Source: Desulfarculaceae bacterium | GTDB taxonomy: Bacteria; Desulfobacterota; Desulfarculia; Desulfarculales; Desulfarculaceae | Assembly: GCA_020444545.1 (NCBI GenBank) | Contig: JAHLKT010000002.1 | Coordinates: forward strand, 278,870 to 342,869 | Direction: 5' to 3' | Length of the DNA: 64,000 nt | Shown here: positions 24,103 to 34,043 of the stretch, piece by piece | How the letters are laid out: each line of letters begins with the position of its first letter | How positions within the stretch are numbered: position 1 is the stretch's first letter | Translations under genes and position numbers: made by a program | Notes under the pieces: generated by a model | What the model was told of the DNA's origin: nothing | The model's input: only the letters and a program-made list of their open reading frames with translations | Databases searched by the model: none

Positions 24103-25602
24103 ATGCGGCACCGCGGAGTTATAGCGCCAGGGACAATCAGATGGGTGCTTTTGGGGCTGGCCGTGGCGGCGTTGCTCCTGGCGGCCGGGTGCATGAAGGT
24201 GGGCCCAGACTACAAGCCGCCGGAGAAGAAGGTGCCCCCGTCCTGGCAACAGGCGGGCGACCCCTCCCTGCGACGTAGCGAGTCCAACCTGGTGACCTGG
24301 TGGCAGGTCTTCGACGACCCCCTGCTCACCAGCCTGATCAAGCGCGCCGACCTGGGCAACCTGACCCTCAAGGCCGCGGTTTCGCGGGTCAAGCAGGCCC
24401 GGGCCCAGTTGGGCGTGGTCACCGGCGAGCTCTATCCCCAGGTGGACGCCAACGCCGACGGCAGCCGCCAGCAAGCCAGCCAAAAGGCACTGAGCAACGT
24501 GACCCAGCAGGGCATCACCGGCGAGCAGTTCGACATCGGCGCCAGCGCCTCCTGGGAGATCGATCTCTTCGGGCGCATCCGGCGCTCGGTGGAGGCGGCC
24601 CAGGCCGACCTCCAGGCCAGCCAGGAGGACCGGGCCGACGTGATGGTCAGCCTCTACTCCCAGGTGGCCCAGACCTACTTCACGGTGCGCACCCTGCAAG
24701 CGCGCATCGCGGCCACCCAGGAAAACATCACCTCGCAAAAGGGCGTGCTCAAGCTGACCCAGGCCCGCTTCAAGTGGGGCCTGGCCACGGACCTGGACGT
24801 GTCCCAGGCCGAAACGGTGCTGGGCTCCTCCCAGGCCGAGCTGCCTCCCCTGCGCACCAGCCTGATCCAGTCTTTCAACACCCTGGCCCTCTTGTTGGGC
24901 CTGCCGCCCAGCTCGCTCAGGAAGGAGCTGGAGAAGCCCATGCCCCTGCCGGCCCTGCCGGCCAAGGTGGCGGTGGGGGTGCCGGCCGACCTGCTGCGCC
25001 AGCGGCCGGACATCCGCCGGGCCGAGCGCCAGCTGGCCGCGGCCACCGCCCGCATCGGCGTGGCCACCGCGGACCTCTATCCCCGCTTCACCCTGCTGGG
25101 CAGCCTGGGCACCTCGGCCTCCAACTTCTCCGACCTGTTCGGGGCCGGCTCGCTCACCTACAGCTTCGGGCCCAGCATCTATTGGAACATCTTCGCGGGC
25201 GGCAGCATCCGCAGCCAGATCAAGGTGCAGGACGCCCTGACCGAGCAGGCGCTGTTGACCTACGAGAACTCGGTGCTGTCCGCGCTCAAGGAAGTGGAAG
25301 ACTCCTTGGAGGCCTTCAAGCAGGAGAAGCGGCGCCAGGTGGCCCTGGCCCAGACCGTGTCCTCCTCGCGGCGCTCGTTGGACCTGGCCATCCGCCTGTA
25401 CAAGGAGGGCTTGCAGGACTTCCAGCCGGTGCTGGACGCCCAGCGCAACCTGTTCAATTACGATAATCAGCTCGCCGCCTCCAAGGGGCAGGTGGCCATC
25501 GACCTGGTGGTCATCTATCAATCCCTGGGAGGCGGATGGGATCCCAACCAAACAGCCGTTCCGGCTCCCAGCGGAACGGCCTCGGCCTCGGCCAGACCAT
25601 AA
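24103..25602 (+). CDS. TolC/OprM-family outer-membrane efflux lipoprotein
   Basis: A 499-residue protein with a signal peptide ending in a lipobox (LLLAAGC, Cys ~30), then MKVGPDYKPPE, the opening typical of the NodT/OprM lipoprotein family. Two repeats of the outer-membrane efflux domain follow: FDIGASASWEIDLFGRIRRSVEAA in the first, and FSDLFGAGSLTYSFGPSIYWNIFAGG in the second. It should form the trimeric outer-membrane channel of the tripartite pump encoded by the next two genes. The ATG follows GGGAGGACGG. Confidence 0.9.
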   Translation: MRHRGVIAPGTIRWVLLGLAVAALLLAAGCMKVGPDYKPPEKKVPPSWQQAGDPSLRRSESNLVTWWQVFDDPLLTSLIKRADLGNLTLKAAVSRVKQARAQLGVVTGELYPQVDANADGSRQQASQKALSNVTQQGITGEQFDIGASASWEIDLFGRIRRSVEAAQADLQASQEDRADVMVSLYSQVAQTYFTVRTLQARIAATQENITSQKGVLKLTQARFKWGLATDLDVSQAETVLGSSQAELPPLRTSLIQSFNTLALLLGLPPSSLRKELEKPMPLPALPAKVAVGVPADLLRQRPDIRRAERQLAAATARIGVATADLYPRFTLLGSLGTSASNFSDLFGAGSLTYSFGPSIYWNIFAGGSIRSQIKVQDALTEQALLTYENSVLSALKEVEDSLEAFKQEKRRQVALAQTVSSSRRSLDLAIRLYKEGLQDFQPVLDAQRNLFNYDNQLAASKGQVAIDLVVIYQSLGGGWDPNQTAVPAPSGTASASARP

Positions 25603-25638
25603 GGGCCCTTCGGCGGCCCGGGGGAGGGCCCCAGGAAG

Positions 25639-26934
25639 ATGCGACAGATGCTATCGGCTAAATCCCGCATGTTTGTCTTGGCCGCCGCGGTTCTGTGCCT
25701 GACGGCGGCTTCGGCCTGCGATGGAGACAAAGAGAAGTTCCACGCTCCCCCGCCGCCCATGGTCACCGTGGCCGAACCGGTGATCAAGACGGTGACCGAC
25801 CACAGCGTGTTCACCGGCAACACCCAGGCGGTGTTCTCGGTGGACATCATGGCCCGGGTGGAAGGCCAGCTACGTAGCGTGAACTTCGAAGTGGGCAGCC
25901 GGGTGGACAAGGGACAGCTCCTGTTCATCATCGAGCCCGAGCCCTACAAGGCCAAGGTGGACATCGCCCTGGCCAACCTGGCCGTGGCCAAGGCCCAGTA
26001 CCAGCTGGCCCAGGCCACCCTGGTGCGCAAGGAGAACGCCTACAAGGACCGCGCGGTGAGCGAGGTCGAGGTCATCCAGGCCAAGGCCCAGTCGGCCGAG
26101 GCGGCGGCCCAGATTGAGGCGGCCAAGGCCCAGCTGGAGCGGACCAAGATCGACTACGGCTACACCCACGTGCACGCGCCCATCAGCGGGCGCATCTCGC
26201 GCAACCTGGTGGACGTGGGCAACCTGGTGGGAGCGGGCCAGACCACCAAGCTGGCCAGCATCGTCATGGACGACCCCATCTACGCCTACTTCACGGTCAG
26301 CGAGCGGGAGATGCTCCAGTACCGCGACAGCCAGCGCCTGAAGGAAGTGCCCCTGGACGACAAGGGGCGCCCCCTGGCCGCGCTGAGCCTGAGCAACGAA
26401 AAGGGCTTCCCCCACAAGGGCTACCTGGACTGGATCGACAACAAGGTGGACCCCAACACCGGCACCATCCAGGTGCGCGGGGTGTTCCCCAACAAGGACA
26501 TGAGCCTGTTGCCCGGCCTGTTCGTGCGCGTCCAGGTGCCCACCGGGGTGATCAAGGACGCTCTGATGGTGCCCGAGTCCTCCCTGAGCCGCGACCAGCG
26601 GGGCAATTACCTCTACACCGTGAACCAGGCCAACCAGGTGGAGTACAAGCCGGTGGAACTGGGCCCCTTGCAGAATGGCCAGCAGGTGATCCTCAAGGGA
26701 ATCAAGGCCGGCGACCGGGTGGTGATAAACGGGCTCCAGAGGGTGAGGGCCGGGGCCAAGTGCACCCCGCTGACCGTGGAGCAGGCCAAGCAGATGGCCG
26801 CCCAGCAAGAGGCCCAGATGAAGGCCAAGCTCAAGGCCGAGGCCGCTTGCGAACAAAAAGAGGAAGCCAAGGGCAAGGCCAAGGACTCCTCAAAAGCCAA
26901 GGCCAAGGATTCTTCCGAATCCAAGGCCAAGTAG
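25639..26934 (+). CDS. RND efflux periplasmic adaptor (membrane fusion protein)
   Basis: A 431-residue protein with an N-terminal export signal and possible lipid-attachment Cys (TAASAC, residue ~27). The order is family-typical: a barrel-sandwich strand (DIMARVEGQLRSVNFEVGSRVDKGQLLF), an alpha-hairpin rich in Ala and Lys (SEAAAQIEAAKAQLERTKIDYGYTHV), then lipoyl and beta-barrel segments (PISGRISRNLVDVGNLVG, GYLDWIDNKVDPNTGTIQVRG). It links the inner-membrane pump to the outer-membrane channel. The last ~35 residues are an unusual lysine/serine-rich tail made of repeated KAKDSS units, not needed by the family. The -3 lipobox residue is Ala, so lipidation is uncertain. Confidence 0.9.
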   Translation: MRQMLSAKSRMFVLAAAVLCLTAASACDGDKEKFHAPPPPMVTVAEPVIKTVTDHSVFTGNTQAVFSVDIMARVEGQLRSVNFEVGSRVDKGQLLFIIEPEPYKAKVDIALANLAVAKAQYQLAQATLVRKENAYKDRAVSEVEVIQAKAQSAEAAAQIEAAKAQLERTKIDYGYTHVHAPISGRISRNLVDVGNLVGAGQTTKLASIVMDDPIYAYFTVSEREMLQYRDSQRLKEVPLDDKGRPLAALSLSNEKGFPHKGYLDWIDNKVDPNTGTIQVRGVFPNKDMSLLPGLFVRVQVPTGVIKDALMVPESSLSRDQRGNYLYTVNQANQVEYKPVELGPLQNGQQVILKGIKAGDRVVINGLQRVRAGAKCTPLTVEQAKQMAAQQEAQMKAKLKAEAACEQKEEAKGKAKDSSKAKAKDSSESKAK

Positions 26935-26947
26935 GGGCGGCGCTTAG

Positions 26948-29900
26948 ATGTTTTCCCGCTTTTTCATCAACCGGCCCATCTTCGCGGCGGTGGTGTCCAT
27001 CGTGATCGTGCTGGGTGGCCTGCTCACTTTGGTGGGCCTGCCCATCTCCCAGTACCCCACCATCGAGCCGCCCACGGTCAACGTGACCGCCAGCTACCCC
27101 GGCGCCAGCGCCGACGTGGTTGCGCAGACGGTGGCCCAGCCCATCGAGCAGCAGGTCAACGGCGTGGAAGGCATGCTCTACATGTCCTCCAACAGCGCCT
27201 CGGACGGCTCCTACAGCCTTACCGTGACCTTCGAGACCGGCGTGGACCAGGACATGGCCACGGTGCTCACCCAGAACCGGGTTGCCGTGGCCACTCCCTC
27301 GCTGCCCGACGAGGTCAAGCGCCTGGGCGTGACCACCAAAAAGAAGTCGCCCAACTTCGCCATGCTCATCACCCTGGTGGACAGAAGCGGCCTGTATGAC
27401 GACGTCTATCTGAGCAACTACGCCTCCATCAACATCCGCGACGAGCTGGCCCGGATAAACGGGGTGGGCGACGTGCAGGTGTTGGGCGCGGGCGACTACT
27501 CCATGCGCGTGTGGCTGGACCCCCAGAAGCTCAAGAGCTTCAGCCTGACCACCGACGACGTGGCCAACGCCATCAAGGAGCAGAACGTCCAGGTGGCCGC
27601 CGGGGTTATCGGCCAGCCGCCCGCCCCCAAGGGGCAGAGCTTCCAGCTCACGGTGAACGTGCTGGGCCGCCTCAAGGACGTGGACCAGTTCGCCGACATC
27701 ATCGTCAAGACCGGGCCCGATGGCCGTTTGGTCAGGGTCAAGGACGTGGCCAAGGTGGACCTGGGGGCCAAGACCTACACGGTCAACTGCCAGCTCAACC
27801 AGCAGCCCACCACCACCATCATGGTCTACCAGCTTCCCGGGGCCAACCTCTTGCAGCTCTCCGAGGCCTGCCGCAAGGTGCTGGCCGGGCTGGCCGAGCG
27901 CTTCCCCGAGGGCCTGGAGTCGGTGGTGGCCTACGACGCCTCGGACGTGGTGCGCGCCTCCATCGAAGAGATCGTTTCGACCCTGCTCATCGCCATCGTG
28001 CTGGTTATCCTGACGGTGTACGTGTTCCTGCAGGACGTGCGCTCCACCCTTATCCCGGCCATCACCATCCCGGTGTCGCTCATCGGCACCTTCGGGGTCA
28101 TGGGCATCCTGGGCTTCTCCATCAACACCCTCACGCTCTTTGGACTTGTGCTAGCCATCGGCATTGTGGTGGACGATGCCATTGTGGTGGTGGAGAACTG
28201 CGCCCGAAATATCGACGAGCACAAGCTCACGGGCAAGGAAGCGGCCATCCGCTCCATGGAGGAGATCTCCGGAGCGGTCATCGCCACCACCTTGGTGCTC
28301 CTGGCCGTGTTCGTGCCCACCGCCTTCATGGGCGGCATGACCGGCATCCTCTACAAGCAGTTCGCCCTGACCATCGCGGTGGCCACCATCTTCTCCTCCA
28401 TCAACGCCCTGACCATGAGCCCGGCCCTGTGCGCCCTGCTTCTGCGCCCCAGCAAAGAGCACCGCAGCTGGTTCTGGCGCGGCTTCAACAAGTTCTTGGG
28501 CTGGGCCACCGCGGGCTACGAAGGCATCGTCAAGCAGGTGGTGCGCAAGCTTTTCTTGGCCATGCTCGTCTACGGAATCCTGGGCGTGGCCGCCTTCTGG
28601 ATCATGGGCCACACCGCAACCGGCTTCGTGCCCCAGGAGGACCAGGGCTACGCCATCGCCAATATCCAGCTGCCCGACGGCGCCAGCCTGGAGCGCACCC
28701 AGGCGGTGGTGGACCAGGCCAACAAGATCGTGGCCGCCACTCCGGGCATCGCCTACAACATCGCCATCACCGGCTACAACCTGTTGGACAGCACCGTGGC
28801 TTCCAATATGGCCGGCTTGGTGCTGGTCTACAAATCCTGGGGCGCCCGGGCCGACAAGCCGGAGCAGTCCCAGGACGCCATGCTGCAACACCTCAACATG
28901 GCCTTCTACGGCATCCAGGAGGCCCAGCTGGTGGCCTTTCCCACTCCGGCCCTGCCCGGGTTGGGACTGTCTGGCGGCTTCGAGTTCCAGCTGCAGGACC
29001 GCGGGTCCCTGGGCCTGCTGAACCTGCAAAAAGTGGCCGGCGAATTCATCCAGGACGGCAACAGCCAGGCCGGACTCACCGGCATGTACACTTCCTTCCG
29101 GGCCAACGTGCCGCAGTTGTTCGTGGACGTGGACCGCGTGAAGGTCATGAGCCTAGGCGTGCCCCTGTCCACGGTGTTCGACACCCTCCAGGCTTACCTG
29201 GGCTCGGCCTACGTGAACGACTTCAACAAGTTCGGCCGCACCTACCAGGTGAACATCCAGGCCGAGGCCCAGTTCCGCGACCAGGCCGACGAGATCCTTT
29301 CCTTGCAGGTGCGCAACCCCGAGGGCCAGATGCTGCCCCTGGGCACCCTGGTCAATGTAACCCCCTACCTGGGCCCCCAGATCGTGCCGCGCTTCAACCT
29401 GTATTCCGCGGCCACCATCCGGGGCAACGCCGCGCCCGGCTACAGCTCGGGCCAGGCCATCAGCCTCTTGAAGAGCATGGCCAAGGAAAAGCTGCCTTTG
29501 TCCATGGGCTACGCCTGGAGCGGCATCTCCTACCAGCAGGTGGTGGCCGGCGGCACCGGCGCGGTGGTCTTCGTGGTGGCGGTGGTGTTCGTGTTCCTGG
29601 TGCTGGCCGCTCAGTATGAGAGCTGGAAGCTGCCGGTGCCCGTGGTCCTGGCCGTGCCCTTGGCCCTGCTGGGCGCCTTCATCGCCCTGCATGTCAGGGG
29701 GTTGGACAACAACGTCTACACCCAGATCGGATTGGTGCTTCTCGTCGGCCTTGCCACGAAGAACGCAATTCTGATCGTGGAGTTTGCCCGCGATCTGAAC
29801 GAGCAGGGCAAAAACATCCTGGACGCGGCCATCGAGGCCTCTCGCCTGCGCTTCAGGCCCATCCTCATGACCGCTTTCAGCTTCATCCTCGGCGTGATTC

Positions 29901-30142
29901 CGCTGTTGATCGCCACCGGGGCCGGGGCCGGGGCCCGCAAGGCCTTGGGCACCGCGGTGTTCGGCGGCATGTTGGCCGCCACCTTCCTGGGCGTTTGCTT
30001 CGTGCCCGGCCTGTTCGTGCTCTTCCAGCGCATGGGCGCCAAGAAGCGGGCTAAGGCCCAGGCAGCGGCGAACCCGGCTCCTCCCGCCGAGGAGCAGACC
30101 GCTCCCCAGCCGCCCAAGGACGGCGGCGAGGGGGGCGCCTAG
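26948..30142 (+). CDS. RND multidrug efflux inner-membrane pump (HAE1/AcrB type)
   Basis: A 1064-residue pump with the expected 12 transmembrane helices and two large periplasmic loops. FINRPIFAAVVSIVIVLGG is helix 1. GIVVDDAIVVVENCARNI in helix 4 contains the Asp pair used for proton relay in AcrB/MexB. GFVPQEDQGY begins the second periplasmic loop. The start of RF2-type sequence QPIEQQVNGVEGMLYMSS matches hydrophobe/amphiphile transporters rather than metal exporters. It exports drugs, solvents or bile-like compounds with proton antiport. It is 13 bp after the adaptor gene. The C-terminal tail after the last helix is Ala/Pro-rich and variable. Confidence 0.93.
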   Translation: MFSRFFINRPIFAAVVSIVIVLGGLLTLVGLPISQYPTIEPPTVNVTASYPGASADVVAQTVAQPIEQQVNGVEGMLYMSSNSASDGSYSLTVTFETGVDQDMATVLTQNRVAVATPSLPDEVKRLGVTTKKKSPNFAMLITLVDRSGLYDDVYLSNYASINIRDELARINGVGDVQVLGAGDYSMRVWLDPQKLKSFSLTTDDVANAIKEQNVQVAAGVIGQPPAPKGQSFQLTVNVLGRLKDVDQFADIIVKTGPDGRLVRVKDVAKVDLGAKTYTVNCQLNQQPTTTIMVYQLPGANLLQLSEACRKVLAGLAERFPEGLESVVAYDASDVVRASIEEIVSTLLIAIVLVILTVYVFLQDVRSTLIPAITIPVSLIGTFGVMGILGFSINTLTLFGLVLAIGIVVDDAIVVVENCARNIDEHKLTGKEAAIRSMEEISGAVIATTLVLLAVFVPTAFMGGMTGILYKQFALTIAVATIFSSINALTMSPALCALLLRPSKEHRSWFWRGFNKFLGWATAGYEGIVKQVVRKLFLAMLVYGILGVAAFWIMGHTATGFVPQEDQGYAIANIQLPDGASLERTQAVVDQANKIVAATPGIAYNIAITGYNLLDSTVASNMAGLVLVYKSWGARADKPEQSQDAMLQHLNMAFYGIQEAQLVAFPTPALPGLGLSGGFEFQLQDRGSLGLLNLQKVAGEFIQDGNSQAGLTGMYTSFRANVPQLFVDVDRVKVMSLGVPLSTVFDTLQAYLGSAYVNDFNKFGRTYQVNIQAEAQFRDQADEILSLQVRNPEGQMLPLGTLVNVTPYLGPQIVPRFNLYSAATIRGNAAPGYSSGQAISLLKSMAKEKLPLSMGYAWSGISYQQVVAGGTGAVVFVVAVVFVFLVLAAQYESWKLPVPVVLAVPLALLGAFIALHVRGLDNNVYTQIGLVLLVGLATKNAILIVEFARDLNEQGKNILDAAIEASRLRFRPILMTAFSFILGVIPLLIATGAGAGARKALGTAVFGGMLAATFLGVCFVPGLFVLFQRMGAKKRAKAQAAANPAPPAEEQTAPQPPKDGGEGGA

Positions 30143-30153
30143 CCGGTTCGGCC

Positions 30154-31083
30154 ATGAACCAATCCCGGAAAGCAATCCCGGGGGCGGCGGTAAACCCGCC
30201 GCCCCCGTTGTTTGGCGCCCTGGCCTCGGTGTCGGGCGGGGCCTTGCTGATCAGCTTCGCGCCGGTGATGGTGCGCCTGGTGGAGGTGGGCCCCAGCGCA
30301 AGCGCCTTTTGGCGTATGCTCATCGGCGGGCTGGGCCTGTTGCTCTGGGCCGCCTGGCGGGGCCAGGCCTTGTGGGGCGGCTGGCCGGCTCTGGCCGGGG
30401 CGGGCTTGGCCGGTCTGTTCTTTGCTCTGGACCTGTTCGCCTGGCACCGGGCCATCCTCAGCCTGGGGCCGGGTCTGTCCACCATCCTGGCCAATTTCCA
30501 GGTGTTCTTCATGGCCCTGGTGGGGGTGGTCTACTTCAAGGAGCGCCCGGGATGGCGCTTGGGGGCGGCCATAGCCTTGGCCATGGCCGGGCTCTGGGGC
30601 CTGGTGGGAGCCTCCTGGCCTGAGCTGAGCTCGGCATCGCGCCTGGGGGTGTTGCTGAGCCTGCTAGCGGCCGGGGCCTACAGCGGCTATCTCCTTACCA
30701 TGCGCTGGTCCCTGCGCCGTATCGGCGGGCTAAAGCCGGTGGCCAGCGTGGCCCTGATGTCCTTGGCCTGCGCCTTGCTGCTTTTGCCGGCGGCCCTGGC
30801 CGAGCCCGGCGGCTTGGCCGTGCCCGCCCTGGCGGACTGGGGCTTGCTGGGCGTATACGGGCTGGGCTGCCATGCCCTGGGCTGGGTGCTCATCTCCCGG
30901 GGGCTGATGCTCCTGCCGGCCTCCCGGGCGGGCCTGGTGCTGCTGCTGCAACCCACCATGGCCTTTGTGTGGGACATCGTTTTCTTTGGGCGGGCCACCA
31001 GCTGGCTGGAAGCGGGGGGAGCTTTTTTGGCTTTGGCGGCTATTTACCTGGGGTCGCAGAGCCGGGCCTCGCGGGCGGGCTGA
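30154..31083 (+). CDS. DMT-superfamily transporter (EamA domains)
   Basis: A 309-residue protein with about ten hydrophobic helices in two EamA repeats (WRMLIGGLGLLLWAAWRG, LFFALDLFAWHRAILSLGPG, YFKERPGW in the first; LLQPTMAFVWDIVFFGR and a final FLALAAIYLGS in the second). It belongs to the drug/metabolite transporter superfamily and probably moves an amino acid or small metabolite across the inner membrane. It lies 11 bp after the RND pump gene on the same strand, so it may be read through from the efflux promoter. Confidence 0.82.
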   Translation: MNQSRKAIPGAAVNPPPPLFGALASVSGGALLISFAPVMVRLVEVGPSASAFWRMLIGGLGLLLWAAWRGQALWGGWPALAGAGLAGLFFALDLFAWHRAILSLGPGLSTILANFQVFFMALVGVVYFKERPGWRLGAAIALAMAGLWGLVGASWPELSSASRLGVLLSLLAAGAYSGYLLTMRWSLRRIGGLKPVASVALMSLACALLLLPAALAEPGGLAVPALADWGLLGVYGLGCHALGWVLISRGLMLLPASRAGLVLLLQPTMAFVWDIVFFGRATSWLEAGGAFLALAAIYLGSQSRASRAG

Positions 31084-31447
31084 GGGCAGGGGTCGCCCGC
31101 CGGGATGCCCCGGCCGGCTTTGGAAGGCGCCTATGCCCATCGGCGGCGGGTCAGAAGCTGAAAAACCGGTGATAACAATCCCGGCAACGGTAAGGATTGA
31201 ACCCTAAAATGGACAAGGCTCTTTCCAAGCTGTTGCGCCGGTGGGAACGCCTGACCAAGGTGCTGCCACAATGAGGGCAGGCGAGTTTGCCAAACGAAAT
31301 AAATCGCACAGCGGACCTTTTGAGTTCAAGTTTGTTCGAAATCCCAGACTAGCACAATAATCGAACATGCGAAATACCCCCACCATGCCTGGGGCATTAA
31401 AACCAGTTTACAACTTATCGTCGACGCTCCGGCCGCATGGTTGCTTC
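31084..31447. other. Intergenic stretch between convergent genes
   Basis: About 360 bp between the rightward DMT gene and the leftward diguanylate cyclase gene. It holds a GC hairpin (GCCGGG-ATGC-CCCGGC, near 31098-31113) that could weakly terminate the efflux transcript, and an AT-richer section. No supported gene or recognised RNA. Confidence 0.4.
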
Positions 31448-33148
31448 TTAGTTGTCCAGGTACACGGTCTGGTTTTTGCCCCGGGCCTTGGCCCGGTACA
31501 GGGCCTGGTCGGCCCGGCTGACCAGGGATTGCGACGTGTCGCCGGAGATGAGCTGGGCGGTGCCCAGGCTGACCGTAACCACCGCCCGGTTTCCGTTGCC
31601 CGGCTGGAACACATGCCGGGCCAGGCTGTTGCGGATGCGCTCGGCCACCTCCCGGGCTCCCTTGCCCGTGGCCCCGGGCAAAAGCAGGGCAAACTCCTCC
31701 CCGCCATAGCGGCAGGCCGAGTCAGCCGGGCGCACCGTCAGGCGCAGGATGCGGCCCAGCTCGGTGAGCACCTTGTCTCCCTCGGGGTGACCGTAGGTGT
31801 CGTTGAAGCGCTTGAAGTCGTCCACGTCCAGGATGACCAGACTCAGAGGCTCGTTCAGCTCCTGGGCGTGCTTCACCTCGCTGTCCAGCTTGCTCCAGAA
31901 ATAGCGGGCGTTGAATAGGCTGGTGAGTTCGTCGGTGATGCTTAGTTGATGGTAGCGGCGCTCCCGCTGCACCAGCACCTGGCGCTCACGGTGCAACACC
32001 CGCACCCGGTCAGCCAGGGCCATGGACAACAGCACGCTCTCCAAGGCGGCGGCCAGGGTGAGCAGGGAGCGGGGCAGAGGCACCAGGAACTGCCATCCCA
32101 TGGACCAGGCCCCCCAGGCCATGCTGCCCAAGAGCAACACGATCCAGGCGGCAAGATAGAAGCGCGCGGGCCTAAATCCCCGGATCAGGGCCAGGATGCC
32201 CGCCGCGATGCCCAGGACGGGACCCAAGAGGGCCATGCTGTGCGCCACCCAGGTGCCCAGCCAAATCTGCTGGCCCAGGACCAGAGCCAGCATGGCCAAG
32301 GCCATGAACTGGTAGGTCCATAGCAGGCGATCCACCACCGGGGCGTTGCTCTTGGTGTCCAGGAACACGCGGCAGAACGCGGCCCCGAAAAAGAACAGGG
32401 CCGCCGAAACCAGCAGGCTTATCTCCGGCACCCAGGGCCACAGGGCGTGGGGCAAAAACAGAGCCTGGCCTTGCAAGCACATCTGATGGAGCGTGATGCT
32501 GGCCAGATAGAGCACATAGAGCAGATAGGCCCGGTCGCGGGTGGCCAGGAGCACCATGAGGTTGACCAGGAACATGGCCCCCAGCACACCGTAGAGCACC
32601 CCATAGAGGTACCCATCGTGCACCAGGTCCTCGACGAATTCGGCTTCGGGCCACAGGCGGATGCCCGCGTTGAGCGAAAGTTCGGACTTGAGGCGCAAAT
32701 AAGCGTAGCCGGTGCGGGGGGTGTCGGCCGGGGCACTAAGGGCGAAGCAGCCGGGCGCTGAATCGGGGCCGGGCTGTTGCAGGCCGGTGTACAGGTGCTC
32801 CCAGCCGCCGCCGGGGCGGGGCAGGTACAGGTCGACCTGGTCCATCCAGGGGGCGGCCACCGACAGCACCCAGCAGTCCTCGGTCGGGGGGACCTGGTCC
32901 AGGGCCAGGCGCACCCACAGGGCCGAACGGCTGAAGCCCATGGACATGCGGTTGCCCTTTTGCCGGACATAGCGTTCCGCCCTGGAGGGGGCGGCGGCTT
33001 GCTCGATGCCCGCCTGGCCGCCGGCGTCTTCCCACAGGCCCACCTCGTTGGGCGGGTGGTTCGCCCGGGGGGACGTATCGCACCCACAGGCGGAACAAAC
33101 CGCCAAAAGCAGAACCAACAGCAGGAAGGGCGGGCGCCTGGAAAACAT
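31448..33148 (-). CDS. 7TM-sensor diguanylate cyclase (7TMR-DISM plus GGDEF)
   Basis: A 566-residue protein starting at ATG 33148 (preceded by AGGGA); an in-frame extension to 33196 adds 16 unconvincing residues. A signal/lipoprotein-like N-terminus (LLLVLLLAVCSAC) precedes a ~150-residue periplasmic beta domain of the 7TMR-DISM extracellular type. About seven helices follow (DRAYLLYVLYLASITLHQMCLQG marks the start of this region), then a short coiled coil and a GGDEF domain with the intact active motif CRYGGEEFALLLPG. RPAD, five residues upstream of GGEEF, is the inhibitory I-site. It should make c-di-GMP in response to an external ligand. No EAL domain is present. Confidence 0.88.
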   Translation of the reverse strand: MFSRRPPFLLLVLLLAVCSACGCDTSPRANHPPNEVGLWEDAGGQAGIEQAAAPSRAERYVRQKGNRMSMGFSRSALWVRLALDQVPPTEDCWVLSVAAPWMDQVDLYLPRPGGGWEHLYTGLQQPGPDSAPGCFALSAPADTPRTGYAYLRLKSELSLNAGIRLWPEAEFVEDLVHDGYLYGVLYGVLGAMFLVNLMVLLATRDRAYLLYVLYLASITLHQMCLQGQALFLPHALWPWVPEISLLVSAALFFFGAAFCRVFLDTKSNAPVVDRLLWTYQFMALAMLALVLGQQIWLGTWVAHSMALLGPVLGIAAGILALIRGFRPARFYLAAWIVLLLGSMAWGAWSMGWQFLVPLPRSLLTLAAALESVLLSMALADRVRVLHRERQVLVQRERRYHQLSITDELTSLFNARYFWSKLDSEVKHAQELNEPLSLVILDVDDFKRFNDTYGHPEGDKVLTELGRILRLTVRPADSACRYGGEEFALLLPGATGKGAREVAERIRNSLARHVFQPGNGNRAVVTVSLGTAQLISGDTSQSLVSRADQALYRAKARGKNQTVYLDN

Positions 33149-33299
33149 GCGAATCCCTGCGAGGGTATAGGTTATACGCTGGCTAACATAACCCAAAACA
33201 GTGTCAACGCACCAAAAAAATTACATTTCCCCTAAAATGCCACGAAATATTTAGGTGATTTCAGGCCGCAGCGGATAGGCCCGCCCGGCGGCGAGCCGC

Positions 33300-34043
33300 C
33301 TAGAGGGCGCCCTTGGCTGGGGGGCGCTTGGCGGCGGCGGGCGGGCCGGGGTCGAAAAGCTCGGCAAGGGAGTCGGTGATCTGGTGGCCGAGCAGCTTGG
33401 AGGCTTCGGCGTGGCTCAGGCCGGTTTGTTGGGCCGAAACGGTAAGGGTGGCCTGCCGCTTTTCCCAAAGGGGCGGGGAGTCCGTTTCCACCGGATAGCT
33501 CCGGGTCCGCTGCCAGAGCTGCACCTTGGCCTCCAAGGAATAGTGGTCCACCGGAAACAGGGCCGCGCCCAAGGTTTCCAGCCAGGCGTAGACCATGATG
33601 GCCGCCGCGCCGGCGGCCCCTTGCCAGGACCCGCCCGTGGCGCTGGCCATGTTGGCGGCTGCTTGGGTGGTTTGGGACTGCGCCTCGGGGTCGGCGCCGG
33701 CGGTGTTGGTGGGGTGGGCATCGATGCCCTGCAAGGAAATCCGCAGCCGATAGTCGGCTTGGGCCGGGTAATCCACCAGCCGGTACCCCGCCTTTCCCAG
33801 CTTTTGGGCGAGGGCCGGCTTGAGACCGCCGCAGATCTGGTTGGGGTCCAGAATCTTGAGGTAAACGGTGCGGGAGCGCAGGGAAAGGCCGGCCACCTTA
33901 ATTTCCTGGTCGAGCTTGCTATCCGTGGCCAGGTCGCGGTGCTCCATGGCGTGGTAGGCGCTGAAGCAGCCGGATAGCGCCAGGAGCAAGGCAAGGCAGG
34001 CCACTGTAAGCCAAATTACGCCTTGCCTTGCACCGGAGCCCAT
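33300..34043 (-). CDS. TraT-like outer-membrane lipoprotein
   Basis: A 247-residue protein with a lipoprotein signal (LALLLALSGC, Cys ~26). The mature part follows the layout of TraT complement-resistance/surface-exclusion proteins. A segment near SRTVYLKILDPNQI is followed by AQKLGKAGYRLVDYPAQADYRLRISL, a glycine/alanine-rich region suited to a membrane hairpin (SWQGAAGAAAIMVYAWLETLGAA), and a C-terminal beta part. It starts 30 bp after the alcohol dehydrogenase stop on the same strand. There is no conjugation locus nearby, so it is probably a chromosomal TraT homologue of unknown role. Confidence 0.68.
   Translation of the reverse strand: MGSGARQGVIWLTVACLALLLALSGCFSAYHAMEHRDLATDSKLDQEIKVAGLSLRSRTVYLKILDPNQICGGLKPALAQKLGKAGYRLVDYPAQADYRLRISLQGIDAHPTNTAGADPEAQSQTTQAAANMASATGGSWQGAAGAAAIMVYAWLETLGAALFPVDHYSLEAKVQLWQRTRSYPVETDSPPLWEKRQATLTVSAQQTGLSHAEASKLLGHQITDSLAELFDPGPPAAAKRPPAKGAL

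Noticed and set aside
31209-31274. A 21-codon frame (MDKALSKLLRRWERLTKVLPQ)
   Set aside because: No ribosome-binding site at proper distance and no way to support such a short protein.
31130-31440. Possible c-di-GMP or cobalamin riboswitch before or after the diguanylate cyclase
   Set aside because: The conserved GEMM or B12-box sequences are not found, and the region lies at the 3' side of the leftward cyclase gene.
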